DNA of 64,000 nucleotides from Sunxiuqinia rutila (GTDB lineage Bacteria; Bacteroidota; Bacteroidia; Bacteroidales; Prolixibacteraceae), in the NCBI RefSeq assembly GCF_050589705.1, contig NZ_JBNGOT010000013.1, forward strand, positions 70,916 through 134,915, written 5' to 3'. Each line of letters begins with the position of its first letter. The stretch's first letter is position 1. This document shows positions 18,262 through 26,500 of this stretch, piece by piece. The translations under genes were made by a program, and so were the position numbers. The notes beneath the pieces were generated by a model. It had not been told where the DNA came from and did not search any database. It saw only the letters and a list, made by a program, of their open reading frames with translations.

Positions 18262-18707
18262 GGCACTTGAATTTCCAGTTCCTGAAAGTAAGGCTTTTCA
18301 TTGGCCGTCCAATCCAGCTTGACAATGTATCGGCCTTTGGGCAGTTTCTTGATTGAAACGGATTGACTCAGCTGCTCATCCAATTTGAGGGGTAGGCTCA
18401 GGTCATTATTTTCACTCATCGGGCTGTAAAAGTGAATGGTGCCCTCGAGCAGTTCATGCTTGAATAGTTGAGGAAAATTGATTTGAACAGCATGGGCCGA
18501 TTGAACCAATTTCACTCGTTCGGTCAGTTTGTTGACATTTTGAATCTTGTCAATTTGTGCCTGATAGTTAACCGACTTTTGGTAGTAATCGTCTTCTACC
18601 AGGTAATAATCTTGCCTGACGGCAATTGAAACCAGGTACACCATCCCCGACATCATAATCAGCAGTGCGATGGCAATTCCTGTTCCCCAATTTATTTTTA
18701 GTTTCAT
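18258..18707 (-). CDS. ccoH: FixH/CcoH family cbb3 assembly protein
   Basis: 149 residues from ATG 18707; a longer frame from 18770 would overlap ccoG and adds an implausible start, while 18707 lies 7 bases after the ccoG stop. One N-terminal transmembrane helix (about 8-28) is followed by VEDDYYQKSVNYQAQIDK, the family hallmark, and a periplasmic beta domain ending in GRYIVKLDWTANEKPYFQE. FixH proteins stabilise the cbb3 oxidase and interact with CcoI or CcoP during maturation. It overlaps the downstream SafE-like gene by 4 bases. Confidence 0.85.
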   Translation of the reverse strand: MKLKINWGTGIAIALLIMMSGMVYLVSIAVRQDYYLVEDDYYQKSVNYQAQIDKIQNVNKLTERVKLVQSAHAVQINFPQLFKHELLEGTIHFYSPMSENNDLSLPLKLDEQLSQSVSIKKLPKGRYIVKLDWTANEKPYFQELEIQVP

Positions 18708-18714
18708 ATGCGTT

Positions 18715-20130
18715 TCATTTTTTATAGTCCAAAGCATTTGGTCCGACAAAAGTTGTCCGGATCGTTTCAATCAACTCGCCATTTTCATAAACCCCAATGC
18801 TTAAGTGGGTGTTGGAGCTTTTCACGTCTTCCTTTTTCAGGATAATCATCAGGTTGCGTTTGGCAACTTCGCCCACGTCGACATTGAGCTCATCGCCCAA
18901 TATTTTCAATTCACCTTCAGGATCCAGTAGTTCAAGCTGAACTGAAGCAGCCTGGCTTGTTTTATTCAGCATTTGCACGTTGTAGAGGTTGCTGTAGGCA
19001 TCGGCTCCATATTCTTGAAACATGCTACCTTGCATGCGGGTGATGGTTGTTTCAATATCGCCCCGGTGGATGAATGAATAGCTTAGCACACCAAGTAAAA
19101 GAGCCAGCACTACCGAATAGGCAATGGCCCGTACGTTAAGCACATGTTTTTTACCTTCTGAAATGGATTGTTCCGAAGCGTAACGGATTAAGCCTTTGGG
19201 TTTGTTGATGGTGTACATAACCGAGTTGCAGGCATCAATACAGGCTGTACAGTTGATACATTCCATTTGGGTGCCATTACGAATATCAATTCCGGTAGGG
19301 CACACATCCACACAGCGTTTGCAATCAATGCAGTCGCCTTTATCTTCATTGTGACCCCGTCCGCGCGGTTCGCCACGAATGTAATCGTAGGCAACAACGA
19401 TGGAGTTATTGTCGAGCATTACACCTTGCAAACGGCCGTAGGGACATACCAGGGTGCAAACTTGTTCGCGAAACCAGGCAAACACAAAATAGTGCATCCC
19501 GGTAAAGGCCAGCACGACAATCAGGGGCGTAATACTGGTTTCCGGTAGTAGACCAAAATAGGCCTGCACTGCAGGATAGCCAACCAGGTAAGACCAAAAG
19601 GTGAGGATGGTCCAGAAGGAAATGAACAGAAAAAGGGCATGTTTGATTATTCGTTTGATAAACTTTTCCGGGGTCATTTCCTGTTGGGCCAGCACTTGTT
19701 GTTTGCGGCGGTCCCCGTCAATCAGGTATTCAATGGGGCGGTACAAAAACTCCATAAAAACGGTTTGCGGACAGACCCATCCACAAAATATTCGCCCGTA
19801 AACTACCGTGAATAAGATGACAAAAACAAGCAGCGTAATAAATGAGAGGACCAGCAAATGAAAATCTTGCGGGTAAAAGGTATTCCCAAAAAGAATGAAC
19901 TTGCGCTGAATGAAATTCAGCAAAATGAGCGGTTCGCCTTTTAAGGTCAGATGAGGGGCCAGGTAAAAAAACAGCAGCAGCGTATAAGCAACAATTCGAC
20001 GATAATTGTAAAATTTGCCTTTGGGCATTTTGGGGAAAAGCCAAACACGTTTTCCTTCGCTGTCAACTGTTGGCATTTGGTCGCGAAAGCTGGCCAGTTG
20101 CTTGTCTGCGTTTTTCATATCAGGACTCAT
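18715..20130 (-). CDS. ccoG: CcoG (FixG/RdxA) cytochrome cbb3 accessory ferredoxin
   Basis: 471 residues. Four to five transmembrane helices carry a polyferredoxin: CGWVCPQTVFMEFLYRPIEY (NapH/FixG signature, about 113-133), CTLVCPYGRLQG, then two 4Fe-4S motifs CIDCKRCVDVCPTG and CINCTACIDACNSVM. A C-terminal immunoglobulin-like FixG_C domain (about 355-470) follows. CcoG is a cupric reductase that supplies Cu(I) for cbb3 assembly (established for homologs). It lies 26 bases after ccoP. Confidence 0.95.
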   Translation of the reverse strand: MSPDMKNADKQLASFRDQMPTVDSEGKRVWLFPKMPKGKFYNYRRIVAYTLLLFFYLAPHLTLKGEPLILLNFIQRKFILFGNTFYPQDFHLLVLSFITLLVFVILFTVVYGRIFCGWVCPQTVFMEFLYRPIEYLIDGDRRKQQVLAQQEMTPEKFIKRIIKHALFLFISFWTILTFWSYLVGYPAVQAYFGLLPETSITPLIVVLAFTGMHYFVFAWFREQVCTLVCPYGRLQGVMLDNNSIVVAYDYIRGEPRGRGHNEDKGDCIDCKRCVDVCPTGIDIRNGTQMECINCTACIDACNSVMYTINKPKGLIRYASEQSISEGKKHVLNVRAIAYSVVLALLLGVLSYSFIHRGDIETTITRMQGSMFQEYGADAYSNLYNVQMLNKTSQAASVQLELLDPEGELKILGDELNVDVGEVAKRNLMIILKKEDVKSSNTHLSIGVYENGELIETIRTTFVGPNALDYKK

Positions 20131-20156
20131 CGTTGCCTCCTTTTTAATTCTCCAAA

Positions 20157-20792
20157 CTAACTTGCAGTTTCTTCTTCTGACTCCGGCACGTATTTTTCAC
20201 CCTCCGGTGCTTTCTGGTTGGGCGGATTGGTGCCTTGCAGACTCTGAATGTAAGTAATAACATCCTGAATCTGGTTTTCTGTCAGGATGTTCTTGTACGA
20301 GATCATCCCTTTTTCAATAACTCCGGTGGTAATCACCTCGTGCATGTTGTCGCGCGATCCGCCATGAATCCAGTATTCATCGGTAAAGTTAGGACCAACC
20401 AGGCCTTCTCCGAATTTGCCATGACAAACCGAACAAATTTTCGAAAAAGTGGCTTGTCCGCTGGCCATAATTTCCTCTTGGGTTCGAATGACGGGAGCAG
20501 CCGTTTCATCTTCTTCGGCAGCTTCCTCTTCCTCAATAAAAGCGGCCATCTCATTTTGATATTCCTTGGCTTGAATGATATTCTCATCTTCAAAAACGAA
20601 GACCAGGGTGAGGTATGAAGCTGCAAAAATGATGCTGCCGTAAAACAAGTATTTTAACCAAGGGGGGAGCTGGTTGTCCAGTTCCCGTATTCCGTCAAAT
20701 TCATGCCCTGCAAGTAACTTTTCATTGGTGAAGTCATCATATTCGTGTTGCGAATTTGCCTGATCCTGTTTTTTGTCGTCTATCGTGCTCAT
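20157..20792 (-). CDS. ccoP: cbb3 oxidase subunit CcoP with a single heme motif
   Basis: 211 residues. An N-terminal ELDNQLPPWLKYLFYGSII helix region (about 37-65) matches the CcoP membrane anchor. One cytochrome c domain follows, with CSVCH at Cys120-His124 and a probable distal Met in KGMISYKNILTENQIQDV. Classical proteobacterial CcoP has two heme c motifs and about 300 residues; only one is visible here, so this is a short monoheme version. The region 75-100 is acidic and probably a linker. It passes electrons to CcoO. It is encoded 21 bases after ccoQ. Confidence 0.9.
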   Translation of the reverse strand: MSTIDDKKQDQANSQHEYDDFTNEKLLAGHEFDGIRELDNQLPPWLKYLFYGSIIFAASYLTLVFVFEDENIIQAKEYQNEMAAFIEEEEAAEEDETAAPVIRTQEEIMASGQATFSKICSVCHGKFGEGLVGPNFTDEYWIHGGSRDNMHEVITTGVIEKGMISYKNILTENQIQDVITYIQSLQGTNPPNQKAPEGEKYVPESEEETAS

Positions 20793-20813
20793 AAGATTAA
20801 ATAATAGTTTAGG

Positions 20814-20993
20814 CTACTCCTGGTTCGTAATGAATTCATCTTCCAGCGGAATCTCACTAAGTTTCCGAACCCGCAGTTTATCCATTCGGATCGTATGAAT
20901 AGTGATCAGAATGAAAAATATAAAGAAGATCAGAAAGCCAATGATGGCGTAGAGTTCAACTCCAATGATGCTTTGTAAGTGTTCTTTTATCAT
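20814..20993 (-). CDS. ccoQ: CcoQ-like small cbb3 subunit
   Basis: A 59-residue frame from ATG 20993 to TAG 20814, exactly between ccoNO (3 bases away) and ccoP (21 bases). The sequence reads MIKEHLQSIIGVELY, then one transmembrane helix (about 15-34), then a basic and acidic tail ending in EDEFITNQE. Size, single helix and position match CcoQ, which stabilises the core complex. It has no start or stop conflict with either neighbour. Confidence 0.8.
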   Translation of the reverse strand: MIKEHLQSIIGVELYAIIGFLIFFIFFILITIHTIRMDKLRVRKLSEIPLEDEFITNQE

Positions 20994-20996
20994 GAC

Positions 20997-23153
20997 CTAT
21001 TCCTCCTCCGTTTCTGGTTCTTCCTGGGGCTTCATGATGTCGGTTCCCAAACGCTGCATATAGGCAATCAAGGCAATGATTTCCTTGGTGCTTTCGGTTT
21101 CAATACCGGCTTCGCGAAGGTTTTGAGCAATCTCTTCGGCTTGCTTCAGTAAGTCGTCATTGGCCTGATGCTCATAATTGTCAGGGTAGGGAACACCCAG
21201 CTTTTTCATGGCCCTGATTTTAGGAGCAGTCGATTTCAGGTTGATGTCCTTTTCTGCCAGCCAAGGGTATTTGGGCATAATTGATTCTTCATTCATCTTT
21301 TGCGGATCGATGAAGTGGTTGTAATGCCAGGCGTTGGGTTTGTATATTCTTCCTGTTTTCACCCCTTCGCGTGCCAGGTCTGGCCCGGTACGTTTGGAGC
21401 CGAACTGGAACGGATGATCGTAGATGAACTCACCGGCTTTGGAATATTCGCCGTAGCGCTCTGTCTCCGAACGGAAAGGACGGATCATCTGGGAGTGGCA
21501 GTTGTAACAGCCTTCTCTAACGTAAATATCACGCCCCTGCAATTCCAGTGGTGTGTAGGGTTTTACACTGGAAATGATGGGGACATTGGAGTTGATGAGG
21601 TACGTTGGAATAATTTCGAACATCCCACCAATGAGGATAGCGATGGTGGAAAAAACCAGGAACCGGATGGGCTTTCGCTCCAAAAAGCTGTGCCAGCTTT
21701 CGGTTGATTTTTTGCCCACTGACTGGGTTTGCAGTGCCGGAGCTTCCACTTCTTCCTCTTTCACCAACTGACCTTGTTTGGCTGTTTTCACCACGTTGAA
21801 AATCAAAAGCAACATCCCCAATACGTACATGCCTCCTCCAAAGGCACGAATGGCATACATTGGGATTAGCTGGGTTACAGTCTCCAGAAAGTTGGGGTAG
21901 GCCAGAAAACCTTCCGGCGTAAATTCTTTCCACATCAACGCCTGGGTTATTCCACCAATATAAAGCGGTACGGCGTAGAAGATGATGGCCAGCGTGGAAA
22001 TCCAGAAATGGACATTGGCCAGTTTTGTTGAGTAGAGTTTGGTATTGTAAAGTCGGGGAATCAGCCAGTAAAGCATTCCAAAAGTGAGCATGCCGTTCCA
22101 GCCCAAGGCACCAATATGAACGTGTCCAACTGTCCAGTCGGTAAAGTGGCTGATGGCATTCACTGTTTTCAACGACAGCATGGGGCCTTCAAAAGTGGCC
22201 ATGCCGTAAGCGGTAATTCCTACCACAAACATCTTCAAAACCGGGTCTCGCCGCACTTTGTCCCAGGCACCGCGCAAAGTAAGCAGTCCGTTCATCATTC
22301 CACCCCAGCTTGGGGCAATCAGCATGATGGAGAAGGTGGTCCCCAATGCCTGAAGCCAGTCTGGCAGCGAGCTGTAAAGCAAGTGGTGCGGTCCGGCCCA
22401 GATGTATATGAAAATGAGAGACCAAAAGTGGACGATGGATAATTTATACGAATACACCGGACGGTTTGCCGCTTTCGGTACAAAGTAGTACATCAAGCCG
22501 AGGAAAGGAGTAGTCAGGAAAAAGGCGACGGCATTGTGTCCGTACCACCATTGTACCAAGGCATCCTGAATACCGGCATAAACCGGGTAACTTTTTAAAA
22601 GACTGTATGGAATTTCGATGGAGTTAACAACATGAAGCACGGCTACGGTAACCCAGGTGGCAATGTAAAACCAAATGGCCACGTAAATGTGGCTGACCCG
22701 TCTTTGGAGAATGGTGCCAAACATGTTGATTCCGAAGATTACCCAAATGATGGTGATTGCCACGTCAATGGGCCACTCTAATTCGGCATATTCTTTTCCG
22801 GAGGTGTACCCGGCAAGCAGGGTAATGGCTCCGGCAATGATAATCAATTGCCATCCCCAGAAATGGATTTTCCCCAAGAGCTTGCTGTACATGTTTGTTT
22901 TGAGCAAGCGGGGCATTGAATAATAGACGGCGGTAAAAATGGCGTTACCTACAAAAGCAAAAATGACCGCATTGGTATGCACGGGTCTTGTTCTTCCGAA
23001 GGTGGTGTATTCCAGGCTGAAATTCATTTCCGGAATGAAAATCTGCAGGGCCACCAATAAGCCAACCAACATCCCTATAACACCCCACACCATTGTTGCC
23101 ACAGCAAAATCGCGTGTAATCTTGTTGTCATAGGTAAACTTCTGTAATTCCAT
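20997..23153 (-). CDS. ccoN: Fused cbb3 oxidase subunits I and II (CcoN-CcoO)
   Basis: 718 residues combining CcoN (about 1-480) and CcoO (about 500-718). The CcoN part has the heme-copper ligands: RPVHTNAVIFAFVGN (His of low-spin heme), WYGHNAVAFFLTTPFLG (CuB His and the conserved Tyr helix), GPHHLLYSS, and DWTVGHVHIGALGW. The CcoO part has a membrane anchor (about 500-525), CYNCH at Cys549-His553 followed by SQMIRPFRSETERYG, and a distal Met in EESIMPKYPWL. The fusion is common in Bacteroidota. The high-affinity enzyme works under microoxic conditions. Confidence 0.95.
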   Translation of the reverse strand: MELQKFTYDNKITRDFAVATMVWGVIGMLVGLLVALQIFIPEMNFSLEYTTFGRTRPVHTNAVIFAFVGNAIFTAVYYSMPRLLKTNMYSKLLGKIHFWGWQLIIIAGAITLLAGYTSGKEYAELEWPIDVAITIIWVIFGINMFGTILQRRVSHIYVAIWFYIATWVTVAVLHVVNSIEIPYSLLKSYPVYAGIQDALVQWWYGHNAVAFFLTTPFLGLMYYFVPKAANRPVYSYKLSIVHFWSLIFIYIWAGPHHLLYSSLPDWLQALGTTFSIMLIAPSWGGMMNGLLTLRGAWDKVRRDPVLKMFVVGITAYGMATFEGPMLSLKTVNAISHFTDWTVGHVHIGALGWNGMLTFGMLYWLIPRLYNTKLYSTKLANVHFWISTLAIIFYAVPLYIGGITQALMWKEFTPEGFLAYPNFLETVTQLIPMYAIRAFGGGMYVLGMLLLIFNVVKTAKQGQLVKEEEVEAPALQTQSVGKKSTESWHSFLERKPIRFLVFSTIAILIGGMFEIIPTYLINSNVPIISSVKPYTPLELQGRDIYVREGCYNCHSQMIRPFRSETERYGEYSKAGEFIYDHPFQFGSKRTGPDLAREGVKTGRIYKPNAWHYNHFIDPQKMNEESIMPKYPWLAEKDINLKSTAPKIRAMKKLGVPYPDNYEHQANDDLLKQAEEIAQNLREAGIETESTKEIIALIAYMQRLGTDIMKPQEEPETEEE

Positions 23154-23164
23154 ATAGCTATGAT

Positions 23165-23368
23165 TTATTTAGATTGCTTTTTTTGCGGCTTGTCCGTTGA
23201 CAAGTCACTTTCGTTTTCTTCTTTTGGAGTTGGATCATCAAATAAAATGCGGACGGATGGGGTGTATGAATCGTCAAACTGGCCGTTGCGCACGGCCCAG
23301 ATAAAAGCCAGGAGAAAAGCAGATGCCACTAATATTCCAATAATAATTAATACAAATACTACTGACAT
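23165..23368 (-). CDS. ccoS: CcoS cbb3 oxidase maturation protein
   Basis: 67 residues: one N-terminal transmembrane helix (about 3-22), then the CcoS signature FIWAVRNGQFDD, then a charged tail (TPKEENESDLSTDKPQKK). CcoS is needed for cofactor insertion into CcoN. It is encoded 11 bases before ccoNO and about 150 bases after ccoI. Confidence 0.9.
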   Translation of the reverse strand: MSVVFVLIIIGILVASAFLLAFIWAVRNGQFDDSYTPSVRILFDDPTPKEENESDLSTDKPQKKQSK

Positions 23369-23521
23369 ACCTTTTTGTCTTAGTTAAAGATTTAGTTTTT
23401 TCTCTTTGCTTAACTGTTGCGGGTCACAACACGTATCCACAAATCAATTTCAAACAACAAGCCGGGGTGAACTTTGTTTCCTAAAATAAGCATTTTTTTT
23501 GAACAGTTTTTAACAATAAGC

Positions 23522-25999
23522 TTAAAGCCCTCTTTTCCTGACCATCAGGTTGACCGAGAACGTGGCAAAAGCAACGACTGTAACCGAACTTAGCGGCATT
23601 AGAATGGCTGCAACAATAGGGGACAAGTTGCCCTGAACAGCAAACGAAATCCCGACAATGTTGTAGAGGAAAGAGATTAAAAAAGCAAGCCGGACAATGG
23701 TCATACTTGTTTTTGTAAACTGGATAAAACGTTGCAACGAAGCAAACTTGTCGGCTTGCAAAATCGCATCGCAGGCTGGCGTGAAATTGTAAATGTTGTC
23801 GGCAATCACCAGCCCGACCTGGCTTTCGTTGAGGGCACCAGCATCGTTCAACCCATCACCAATCATCATGGCCGGTTGGCCGTTTTGCTGAAGTTGCTGA
23901 ATGTAGTTGAGCTTGTCGGTGGGCGACTGGTTGAAATTAAGACGGGCATGATCCTTGAACAGGGGGACCAGGTTGTCACGTTCCGACTCGTTGTCGCCAC
24001 TAATCAAATGCAATTCGTAGCTGGAATCCAGGTTTGAAATGGTATCCTGCAGTCCTTCGCGGTAGCTGTTCTCAAACTGGAAATAGCCCAGAATCTGTTT
24101 CTCGATAAAGACCCAAACCTGTGTTTTCAGTTCCTTGTCGCCCGACTGGTCTCCGGTGACAAAATATTTGGAGCCCATCGTGATGGTTTTGTTGTTCACC
24201 TTGCCGGTAATTCCCAGGGATGGAATTTCCTTGAAATCGGCTACCTCCAGATTTTTAGGCTCTTCCAGCGATTCGTAAATCGTTTTGCTCAAGGGGTGGG
24301 TGGAGTGAAATGCCAGTGATTTGATCAGCTGTTGCTGTTCGTCAGTTAAAGTTTCTCCCTTAAATTCAATGCGGGAAGACTGGGCATGCGTGATGGTTCC
24401 GGTTTTATCAAAAACTATGGTTTTGATCCGGTATAGTTTCTCAATGACTTCTGCATTTTTCAGGTAAAATCCCTTGCGGCCAAATTGGCGCATGGTACTA
24501 CCAAAAGTAAACGGAATGGTGAGCGCCAAGGCACAGGGGCAGGCAATAATCAGAACCGAAGTAAAGGCAAACAGCGCTTTTTCGGGGTTGGAAAAGTTCC
24601 AGTAAATGGCTGCGCTTAAAGCAATGGTAATGATAATGACGGTGAAATACTGGCTTACCTGATTAATGGTATTGGCCATGGGAGCTTCTTTGGCTCGCTG
24701 TTGTCCTTCCTGGTTCCAAAGTTGAGTAAGGTAGCTTTGTTCCACCTCTTTTTGAACTAAGAGCTCAATGGCACTGCCTTGCTGACGTCCTCCGGCGAAA
24801 ACAAAATCACCTGGGTTTTTACTAACGGGGATTGATTCACCCGTAACAAAACTGTAGTCAATATTGGCGTTTCCTTTTTCAATGGTGGCATCAGCCGGAA
24901 TTAGCTCCTGGTTGCGAACGAGAATCCGGTCGCCTGCCTTTAGCTCGTTCAGGGGGATGGTGGTGTTTCCGTCCGCACTTACTTTGGTCACAGCAACTGG
25001 GAAGTAGGATTTGTAGTCGCGCTCAAAAGTCAGTGCTTCGTAGGTAATACTTTGGTACCATTTGCCAATGAGCAGGAAGAAAACCAGTCCGGTCAGTGAG
25101 TCGAAGTAGCCAATTCCTTGGTCGGTAAGTACTTCATAAGAGCTTTGAAGAAATAGTGTAATCAGTCCCAAAGCAATGGGTAAGTCGATGCTGATAATTT
25201 TTTTACGCAGGCTTTTGTAGGCTGACAAAAAGTAGTCGCTGGAACAGTAGAAAAGCACGGGGAGGCTTAACAGAAAACTGAGCCAACCGAAAATAACACG
25301 AAAGCCGGTTTCCAGGCTTTCACTGCCGGGAAGGTACTGCGGAAAGTGATACATCATGGCGTTCATGAAGCTGAAGCCGGCAATCCCGATTTTGATGAGC
25401 AAGGTTTTGCTGCTTTTTCCCTTTTCCGTTTTTTCCAGCGATTGTTGACTGATTTCGGGCACATAATGAATGGAGGCCAGCAGTTCAACCAACTGGCGAA
25501 GACCTATTTCTTCATCTCGAAACGTGATGCTCACTTCCTTTTTCGGAAAATTAACCGAGGACTGAATGATGCCCCGGTGAAGGGTATTCAGATTTTCGAG
25601 CAGCCAAATGCAAGAAGCACAATGGATGGAGGGAACGAAAAAACGAACCTTTGAAACTCCGGCGTCGGAGAAGTCGAGCAGCCGGCTTTGAATTTCTTCT
25701 AAATCCAGGTAGGCGAATTTATCATCAGCGGGTAGCTGGTCGGTTTGTATTTTGATTCCCGGGGCGGTTTGTATTTGATAATATTGCCCCATTTGGTTGT
25801 CATTCAGAAGCTGATAGACCGTTTGGCAACCCTGGCAACAAAAGGATTTGCCCTCCCATTGAATTGGCGCTGGTCCGCAATCTTCTCCGCAGTGGATGCA
25901 TGCTTGATGATCTTGTTTCAAGGCAAAAGTTTTTAGTCGTTGATTTAATTTATCAGTACAACACCGATCGGATTTAAAGGTTGCAAAAAAAACGGACAA
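23522..25999 (-). CDS. ccoI: CcoI-type copper-exporting P1B ATPase
   Basis: An 825-residue frame from TTG 25999. No ATG is available near the N-terminus; another in-frame TTG at 25921 (residue 27) would start closer to the conserved part, so the true start is uncertain. An N-terminal Cys cluster CIHCGEDCG...CCQGCQ (about 34-63) precedes an HMA-like domain with SIHCASC. The P-type core follows: CPCALAL in the sixth helix, DKTGTITHA phosphorylation site, GDGLNDAGAL hinge. CcoI/FixI ATPases deliver copper to the periplasm for cbb3 assembly. The gene leads the cbb3 cluster. Confidence 0.9.
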   Translation of the reverse strand: MSVFFATFKSDRCCTDKLNQRLKTFALKQDHQACIHCGEDCGPAPIQWEGKSFCCQGCQTVYQLLNDNQMGQYYQIQTAPGIKIQTDQLPADDKFAYLDLEEIQSRLLDFSDAGVSKVRFFVPSIHCASCIWLLENLNTLHRGIIQSSVNFPKKEVSITFRDEEIGLRQLVELLASIHYVPEISQQSLEKTEKGKSSKTLLIKIGIAGFSFMNAMMYHFPQYLPGSESLETGFRVIFGWLSFLLSLPVLFYCSSDYFLSAYKSLRKKIISIDLPIALGLITLFLQSSYEVLTDQGIGYFDSLTGLVFFLLIGKWYQSITYEALTFERDYKSYFPVAVTKVSADGNTTIPLNELKAGDRILVRNQELIPADATIEKGNANIDYSFVTGESIPVSKNPGDFVFAGGRQQGSAIELLVQKEVEQSYLTQLWNQEGQQRAKEAPMANTINQVSQYFTVIIITIALSAAIYWNFSNPEKALFAFTSVLIIACPCALALTIPFTFGSTMRQFGRKGFYLKNAEVIEKLYRIKTIVFDKTGTITHAQSSRIEFKGETLTDEQQQLIKSLAFHSTHPLSKTIYESLEEPKNLEVADFKEIPSLGITGKVNNKTITMGSKYFVTGDQSGDKELKTQVWVFIEKQILGYFQFENSYREGLQDTISNLDSSYELHLISGDNESERDNLVPLFKDHARLNFNQSPTDKLNYIQQLQQNGQPAMMIGDGLNDAGALNESQVGLVIADNIYNFTPACDAILQADKFASLQRFIQFTKTSMTIVRLAFLISFLYNIVGISFAVQGNLSPIVAAILMPLSSVTVVAFATFSVNLMVRKRGL

Positions 26000-26269
26000 T
26001 TGATTGGTTAAGGAGCAAATGGCTCTGAGTGGTTTTTGAATTTTATTTAGAGATCATAAGTTCGTTTAATAACCGGTTGTCTGATGTTTTTAGCCAGCCG
26101 GTTGTTTTAAGTTTTTAGCGTACAGTTCCTTATTGATTTAACGATAAAAAGGTACTTAATTCATTAGTGTGTATGATTGATTTTACTTCAATGAATTGAA
26201 TAGGAACTTGTTTGACTTTTTGGTATTTTCGGAAGGAAATTGAATTGATGAACAAAATAGAATGCCGTT

Positions 26270-26494
26270 ATGTCGAAAAACGAATGGCCCGGATTGTGGC
26301 GTTTTTATTACGATGGATTTAAAAATATGAGCAGGTGGGGCCGTCAAGTCTGGTTGATCATCCTCATAAAAATCTTCATCCTCTTTTTTGTACTGAAGTT
26401 GTTTTTCTTTCCCAACTTTCTGAATACCAATTTTGAAACGGATGAGGAGCGGGGAAATCATGTGTTGGAAAATTTAGTAGAACCGATAAAATAA
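26270..26494 (+). CDS. DUF4492 small membrane protein
   Basis: 74 residues with the DUF4492 pattern: FYYDGFKNMSRWGRQVW, one transmembrane helix (about 28-47), and FFFPNFLNTNF. This family is found directly ahead of cydA in Bacteroidota, and here the gap is only 6 bases. Its role is unknown; position suggests a membrane partner or assembly factor of the bd oxidase. A near-match -7 box (TATTTTCG, 26224-26231) lies 38 bases before the ATG. Confidence 0.8.
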   Translation: MSKNEWPGLWRFYYDGFKNMSRWGRQVWLIILIKIFILFFVLKLFFFPNFLNTNFETDEERGNHVLENLVEPIK

Positions 26495-26500
26495 AAGATC

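Noticed and set aside
18708..18770. Upstream extension of ccoH to 18770
   Set aside because: It would overlap the end of ccoG and precede the typical MKLKINWG start.
26160..26205. FNR-like site (TTGA..TCAA) upstream of DUF4492-cydAB
   Set aside because: Half sites are spaced 7 bases apart, giving 15 bases rather than the usual 14, and the core does not fit TTGAT-N4-ATCAA.
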